Positions 59,818-64,000 of a stretch of 64,000 nucleotides of DNA are shown piece by piece (position 1 is the stretch's first letter; the number at the start of each line of letters is the position of its first letter). A program made the position numbers and the translations under genes. This DNA is from Pelagibacteraceae bacterium. GTDB lineage: Bacteria > Pseudomonadota > Alphaproteobacteria > Pelagibacterales > Pelagibacteraceae. The DNA is taken from the NCBI GenBank assembly GCA_002704145.1, contig PAFH01000001.1, positions 8,317 to 72,316 on the forward strand, in the 5' to 3' direction. Under the pieces are notes generated by a model that was given only the letters and a program-made list of their open reading frames with translations, was not told where the DNA came from and did no database searches.

Positions 59818-60699
59818 TTAATCTAACCACTCTTTATACTTATCAAGATTTTGAATAATATATTTAGGCAATAATTCATTAGATATTCTAGTTAAACCCG
59901 ACTTTGCTGTATATTTTTTGTCTCTCATATCAGCTTTGTGATCGTACATAATTTTTTTTTGTTTAATAAGATTTTCTATATCATCTACCCTTATACCGCT
60001 TTCTTGATATTCAACATGATGTAAAAAATTGGATAATTTGTAATGCAGTTCTTTGGGATTTTTTATACAAGTAAAGTGCCATCCACCATCAGGTATTAAA
60101 TCAATAGTAGTATATTTTGTACTAGAGAAGAAAGTGTCCAACCTCCAGAAAGGATAAGATTTACCTTTAATATTTCTTAACCACTGGCAACTTATTAAAT
60201 CTTTTTTTTTGCAAGCTCTACTTCCTAGCCAAGGGAAGTTTTCTTGCATTAGATTAAATTTATAATAAAACATTTTTTGAATGAACATTGTTATTTTATT
60301 TTTATATTTAAAATTTTCAAGATTAGGAATTTCATCAACATCACTAACTAAAACTAAATCATTTTCATCTATATTCTTAATCCCGTTAATTAATTCATTT
60401 CTTTGATAATTTTCTCTATCAAGTGAATTATCTAACATTTTTGAATTTTTTAAATCTATATCGTCACTTTCATTTATTTCTTTTATATTAGGAGAGGGTT
60501 TGTCAACTACAATGTATTCAATTTTGTCCTTAAACTTTGAAAAATTTTTTATATCAAAATTAAGTTTTTTTTTATTTCCACTATGAAGAAAAGTTGATTC
60601 AGTTATAATAAATTTCTTGACGTACTTATCGAGTAAATTCAGCCTTAAATCTAAAATCATGTCTTCATCAAAATACATAAAGCAGTCATAGATATTCAT
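59818..60699 (-). CDS. GT17-like glycosyltransferase
   Basis: A 293-residue cytoplasmic protein with the GT17 pattern: the start IYDCFMYFDEDMILDLRLN, FIITESTFLHSG, the putative metal/donor motif VLVSDVDEIPN, and GWHFTCIKNPKELHYKLSNF. GT17 is the fold family of the eukaryotic MGAT3 GlcNAc-transferase; bacterial members modify surface glycans with little known specificity. It is transcribed away from the three-domain fusion gene, which starts 42 bases upstream of its ATG on the other strand. Confidence 0.75.
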   Translation of the reverse strand: MNIYDCFMYFDEDMILDLRLNLLDKYVKKFIITESTFLHSGNKKKLNFDIKNFSKFKDKIEYIVVDKPSPNIKEINESDDIDLKNSKMLDNSLDRENYQRNELINGIKNIDENDLVLVSDVDEIPNLENFKYKNKITMFIQKMFYYKFNLMQENFPWLGSRACKKKDLISCQWLRNIKGKSYPFWRLDTFFSSTKYTTIDLIPDGGWHFTCIKNPKELHYKLSNFLHHVEYQESGIRVDDIENLIKQKKIMYDHKADMRDKKYTAKSGLTRISNELLPKYIIQNLDKYKEWLD

Positions 60700-60741
60700 G
60701 ATAATTGAGTTATAGTAAAAATTAATATATGTAAATATTTT

Positions 60742-63294
60742 ATGAGAAAAAAAATCATTATTACCGGCGGGCTTGGATACATAGGGACAGAATTATGTAA
60801 AATTTATTCTGGTGTTAGTTGGCATCATAAAATTATTGTCATAGATAATAGATTTATATCTGAAAGAGTAAATCAAATTCGAAATTGGAATATGGAATTT
60901 ATACATGGAGATATTCTTGATAAAGATCTAATAAATAAAATTTTTAAAGATGCTGATGTGGTACATCATCTAGCAGGTGTCACTGAAGTACCACGGACTC
61001 AAAGTGAGTCAAACAATGATAAAGATAATAAAATAAAATTAGTGGGAGAAACAGGAACAAAAAACATATTGGAGTCGATTAAAAGTAGTTGTAAAATTAT
61101 TTTTCCTTCAACACATGTTGTATTTGAAGGTATTGAAAAAGTAAAAAACGATATTAAAGAGGATGAGGAAACCAAGCCAGTTCTGTCTTACTCATCTTCT
61201 AAATCAGCAAATGAAAAACAATTAAAAAGCTCTGGAAAAAATTATATTATTTTAAGACTTGGCTCAGTTTATGGATATTCAACTGATACAACTCGAATAG
61301 ACATAATGCCTAATTTATTTTCTAAGATAGCTTCTCAAAATGGAACATTAAAACTTTTTTCAGGCGGAAGACAGGTGAAAAGTTTAGTGCCATTAATTGA
61401 TGTAGCTAGATGTTTTAAATTTATGGAGGAGAGAGAAGATTTAAAATCAGAAACATTTAATCTAACCAAAGAAACCCTTACTGTAAAAAAAGTAGCAGAA
61501 ATTTGTAAAAAATATAATCCTAATGTGATCCTCAAAGAAACAAACGATGAAGTTCCTAATTTAGGTTTTTCATTATCAAATGAAAAGATTTTAAAAAATG
61601 GTTTTAAATTTTTATACAATCTTGATGAGAGTATTAAAGAAATGATTAAAAAGTGGTCTAACCAAAATTTAAAAAAGGAATTGGAATATGTTAGAGATGG
61701 AGAAAATCTATTTGAAGACAAAAGAGGTAAAATTAGTAATCACGAATTAACTGAACCTATTAATTTAATAGGTTTAATAGATTCTAAAAGAGGAACAATA
61801 AGAGCAAACCATTATCATCCTCAACAAGAACAGAAATGCTTATTTACAAAAGGTCAAATTATAGAAATTTTTCAAGATATAATAAATCCTGGCTCTCCAA
61901 AAATTACACAAGTTGTTAATGAAGGACAGCTATCAATAATCAAACCGAATGTAGCACATACAATGGTTTTTACTAAAGATACTACTTTTTTAAATTTGGT
62001 TAGAGGAGAAAGAGACCATGAGAATTATGGAATAACTCATACAATAAAACATGAGTTTGTAGATGAGAAAGAAAAAAATCTTTTACTTAAGTATTACAAA
62101 TTTGATTGCAGGTCCTGTGGAAATAAGGATTTAAAAAGAGTAGTTTCTTTAGGTTATCAACCATTAGCAAATAACTTAATTAAAAACGCTAATGAAAAAT
62201 GTGAGCTATATCCTTTAGAGGTAAACTATTGTGATAAATGTTATAATTGTCAGCTCTCTGTAGCAGTCGACCCGAAAAAAATGTTTTCTAATTATCTTTA
62301 TACTTCATCTACATCTAAATCATTTAGAAATCATTTTATTCAAGCAGCTAAAAATTATATTAAGGATCTAAAATTAAACAAAAAAAATTCATTTATAATT
62401 GATATTGGCAGTAACGATGGAGTAGCACTCAAACCTTTTAAAGACTTGGGTTTTAAAAATATTCTTGGTATTGAGCCAGCTAAAAATTTAGCAAAGATTG
62501 CCAACAAGAATAAAATTAAAACTTTCAATGGTTTTTTAGATAAAAAGAATCTTAAAAAGATTAAAAAAAATGCTGACTTAATATTAGCATCTAATGTATT
62601 CGCCCACTCAGATAAATTAAAAGAAATGGCCGAATGTATGTTAAAATTATTGAGTAAAAAAGGGGTTATAATTATTGAAGTACAATACTTAATGAACACT
62701 TTAAAAGATTTAACTTTCGATAATATTTACCATGAACATTATAATTATTGGTCGTTAACATCTTTAATAAACTTTTTTAATCAATTCGATGCAAAAATTT
62801 ATAAATCTGAACGCATAAATACACACGGCGGGTCGATTAGAATTTACGTAATAAAAGATAAAAAGGCCAAGGTTGAAAATAGTGTAAAAAAAATGCTCAA
62901 GGAGGAAGAAAAATTTGGCATTAAAAAATTTAAAACATATCAAGATTTTGGAAATAAAGTTTATAAGATAAGAGAAAATGTTAGAAAAAATTTTAAAAAA
63001 ATTAAAAATGAAAACAATTTAGTAATAGGTTATGGCGCTCCAGCAAAAGCAACTACTGCTTTAAACTTTTTTGGAATATCAAGTGAAATTGATTTTATAG
63101 TTGAAGACAATAAATTAAAACATAACAAGTTTATTCCAGGAGTAAATATTCCGATTAAAGATAAATCATACATAAAAGATAAAAATAATATTGTAGTAGT
63201 TTTAGCTTGGAATTTTTTCAAAGATATTAAAAATAATAATGCGAGTCTTTCAGAAAATTTTATAAATATTAAAGATTTAGAGACTAATAATTAG
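60742..63294 (+). CDS. SDR epimerase + cupin + C-methyltransferase fusion protein
   Basis: One uninterrupted 850-residue frame holds three enzymes. Residues 1-310 are an NAD-dependent sugar epimerase/dehydratase of the SDR family (TGGLGYIG at 8-15; catalytic Tyr150-xxx-Lys154). Residues about 320-445 are a cupin-like domain resembling sugar isomerase/epimerase cupins, with HYHP at 357-360. Residues about 453-850 match the NovU/TylC3-type C-methyltransferase: zinc-binding cysteines C456, C459, C497 and C500, the SAM loop DIGSNDG at 554-560, YHEHYNYW, THGGSIR and the C-terminal GYGAPAKATTAL. Together they could convert an NDP-sugar to a branched-chain C-methyl deoxysugar for a surface glycan. 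Substrates are not determined. Confidence 0.88.
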   Translation: MRKKIIITGGLGYIGTELCKIYSGVSWHHKIIVIDNRFISERVNQIRNWNMEFIHGDILDKDLINKIFKDADVVHHLAGVTEVPRTQSESNNDKDNKIKLVGETGTKNILESIKSSCKIIFPSTHVVFEGIEKVKNDIKEDEETKPVLSYSSSKSANEKQLKSSGKNYIILRLGSVYGYSTDTTRIDIMPNLFSKIASQNGTLKLFSGGRQVKSLVPLIDVARCFKFMEEREDLKSETFNLTKETLTVKKVAEICKKYNPNVILKETNDEVPNLGFSLSNEKILKNGFKFLYNLDESIKEMIKKWSNQNLKKELEYVRDGENLFEDKRGKISNHELTEPINLIGLIDSKRGTIRANHYHPQQEQKCLFTKGQIIEIFQDIINPGSPKITQVVNEGQLSIIKPNVAHTMVFTKDTTFLNLVRGERDHENYGITHTIKHEFVDEKEKNLLLKYYKFDCRSCGNKDLKRVVSLGYQPLANNLIKNANEKCELYPLEVNYCDKCYNCQLSVAVDPKKMFSNYLYTSSTSKSFRNHFIQAAKNYIKDLKLNKKNSFIIDIGSNDGVALKPFKDLGFKNILGIEPAKNLAKIANKNKIKTFNGFLDKKNLKKIKKNADLILASNVFAHSDKLKEMAECMLKLLSKKGVIIIEVQYLMNTLKDLTFDNIYHEHYNYWSLTSLINFFNQFDAKIYKSERINTHGGSIRIYVIKDKKAKVENSVKKMLKEEEKFGIKKFKTYQDFGNKVYKIRENVRKNFKKIKNENNLVIGYGAPAKATTALNFFGISSEIDFIVEDNKLKHNKFIPGVNIPIKDKSYIKDKNNIVVVLAWNFFKDIKNNNASLSENFINIKDLETNN

Positions 63295-63829
63295 TTATTA
63301 AGCTTTTCCAAATTTCAAAAATATTTCTTATATTTTCAAAGAAATAACTAAGATAAAATTCTGTGCTGGGAAGAAATGTTATTACAAAACTCTGGGCAAA
63401 ATATAAAGCCCGAGAAATAAATATTACAGATACTAAAAATACGAGTAGTGAACTATAAAAACCAAATGAAACTTTATCTTTAACATTTGATTTTTTTAAT
63501 TTTTTTGGTTGAGGGTCATTTAGTTTAATGCCATGCTTTTTAGCAAGGTATTCTGGGGAATATAAATTTATTTCTCTTGGTTTTTTAACAACTTTTCTTT
63601 TTGGTGTTATTGATTTTTTCTGAATTATAGGTTTTCTTGGGCTAGTAGATTTTTTTCTCGTTAGCTTTAAATCAGGCGTTAAGACAGTTTCCTTTTTTTT
63701 AGCAACTTCAACAGGAAATTGTTTCCATTTATTTCCACAGGCGCTACATTGTACTAATCTACCAGCTTTAGTGATAGCGTTATCTGGTACCACAAATTTT
63801 TTGTCACAAGAATTACAGCTTAGAATCAT
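63284..63829 (-). CDS. Zinc-ribbon (MJ0042-type) membrane protein
   Basis: A 181-residue protein. The N-terminus is a zinc ribbon with Cys5-xx-Cys8 and Cys28-xx-Cys31, like MJ0042-type fingers. A proline/lysine-rich linker (about 45-115) follows, then one transmembrane helix (about 122-145). This layout is common in alphaproteobacteria near cell-division genes, but no function is established. It overlaps the fusion gene tail-to-tail by 11 bases. Confidence 0.75.
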   Translation of the reverse strand: MILSCNSCDKKFVVPDNAITKAGRLVQCSACGNKWKQFPVEVAKKKETVLTPDLKLTRKKSTSPRKPIIQKKSITPKRKVVKKPREINLYSPEYLAKKHGIKLNDPQPKKLKKSNVKDKVSFGFYSSLLVFLVSVIFISRALYFAQSFVITFLPSTEFYLSYFFENIRNIFEIWKSLITNY

Positions 63830-63918
63830 AATAATTCAATATTACCGCTATTTATCAAAACTTAAATACTTTTTTACTTTATAAATAATTTACTGTATAT
63901 GTCGTTTTTGTTTAATTA

Positions 63919-63994
63919 GGGCGGTTAGCTCAGTTGGTAGAGCATCTCGTTTACACCGAGAGGGTCATAGGTTCGAGTCCTTTACCGCCCACCA
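63919..63994 (+). tRNA. tRNA-Val(UAC)
   Basis: A 76-nt cloverleaf with acceptor GGGCGGT pairing ACCGCCC, D-arm TAGCTCAGTTGGTAGAGC, anticodon stem TCTCG/CGAGA with TAC at 63952-63954, T-arm AGGTTCGAGTCC and an encoded CCA end. An upstream TTTACT (63873) and TGTATA (63894) could be a promoter, with low certainty. Confidence 0.97.
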
Positions 63995-64000
63995 TTGAAT

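Noticed and set aside
1..64000. CRISPR array, insertion sequences, prophage or attachment repeats
   Set aside because: No regularly spaced repeats, transposase or integrase frames, or long direct repeats were seen.

Overview
The window is a dense, very AT-rich bacterial chromosome segment. Its genes and gene order point to an alphaproteobacterium of the SAR11 / Pelagibacterales type. The evidence is the extreme A+T bias, with A/T homopolymers up to 13 bases, the near absence of intergenic DNA, and markers such as the NDUFA12-like complex I subunit, an IscR-SufBCDS-SufU cluster, and DUF2155 and DUF2066 proteins. This assignment is inference from gene content and composition; no 16S rRNA is present. 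Almost all of the window codes for protein. The longest non-coding gap is about 140 bp, between rne and mrcA. No rRNA, CRISPR array, insertion sequence or prophage was seen. Two tRNAs are present: Leu(UAG) and Val(UAC).

Layout. 1-3478 (+): 3' end of guaA, panB, a YfgM/TPR-like protein and a BamB-like lipoprotein. 3475-10531 (-): rpsF-rpsR-rplI, dnaB, a large RND exporter, cvpA and purF. 10639-13204 (+): fabD-fabG-acpP-gmk. 13179-20383 (-): the envelope operon lptF-lptG-lptD-surA-pdxA-rsmA. 20515-22374 (+): pepA (frameshifted) and ndk. 22371-23955 (-): purM and purN (frameshifted). 23981-27462 (+): a DUF2066 protein, an Hda/DnaA-like gene with an in-frame stop, and aspS. 27459-31428: a stand-alone protein resembling the C-terminus of class II ribonucleotide reductase, NDUFA12, DUF2155 and accC-accB-aroQ. 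31463-34261: thiS-thiG and an RNase E/G. 34406-40036 (+): mrcA (frameshifted), prfB with its programmed +1 frameshift, and an AsmA-like protein. 40033-43102: tyrS, anmK (frameshifted) and an alpha/beta hydrolase. 43234-49349 (+): iscR-sufB-sufC-sufD-sufS-sufU-sufT-sufA. 49380-53915: an O-acyltransferase, glnA, an EamA permease and a WecA-like sugar-phosphate transferase. 53946-59817: tRNA-Leu and the proteostasis run tig-clpP-clpX-lon. 59818-63829: a GT17-like glycosyltransferase, an 850-residue three-domain sugar-modifying fusion protein and a zinc-ribbon membrane protein. 63919-63994: tRNA-Val.

How the genes work together. Most are housekeeping: purine synthesis, the start of fatty-acid synthesis, LPS export, peptidoglycan synthesis and recycling, Fe-S assembly, nitrogen assimilation and protein quality control. 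The accessory content is small and concerns the cell surface: the acyltransferase, the WecA-like enzyme, the GT17-like enzyme and the fusion protein.

Most notable observations: (i) the SDR + cupin + C-methyltransferase fusion; (ii) four conserved genes broken exactly at A9-A12 runs, plus one broken by a nonsense codon, which means either assembly error or poly(A) slippage; (iii) a textbook prfB frameshift site; (iv) six of eleven convergent gene pairs sharing a 4-bp stop-codon overlap; (v) missing metal-binding cysteines in PurF and in the RNase E Zn-link; (vi) a symmetric site upstream of glnA and an IscR-box-like site upstream of iscR. No clearly new defence or mobile system was seen.
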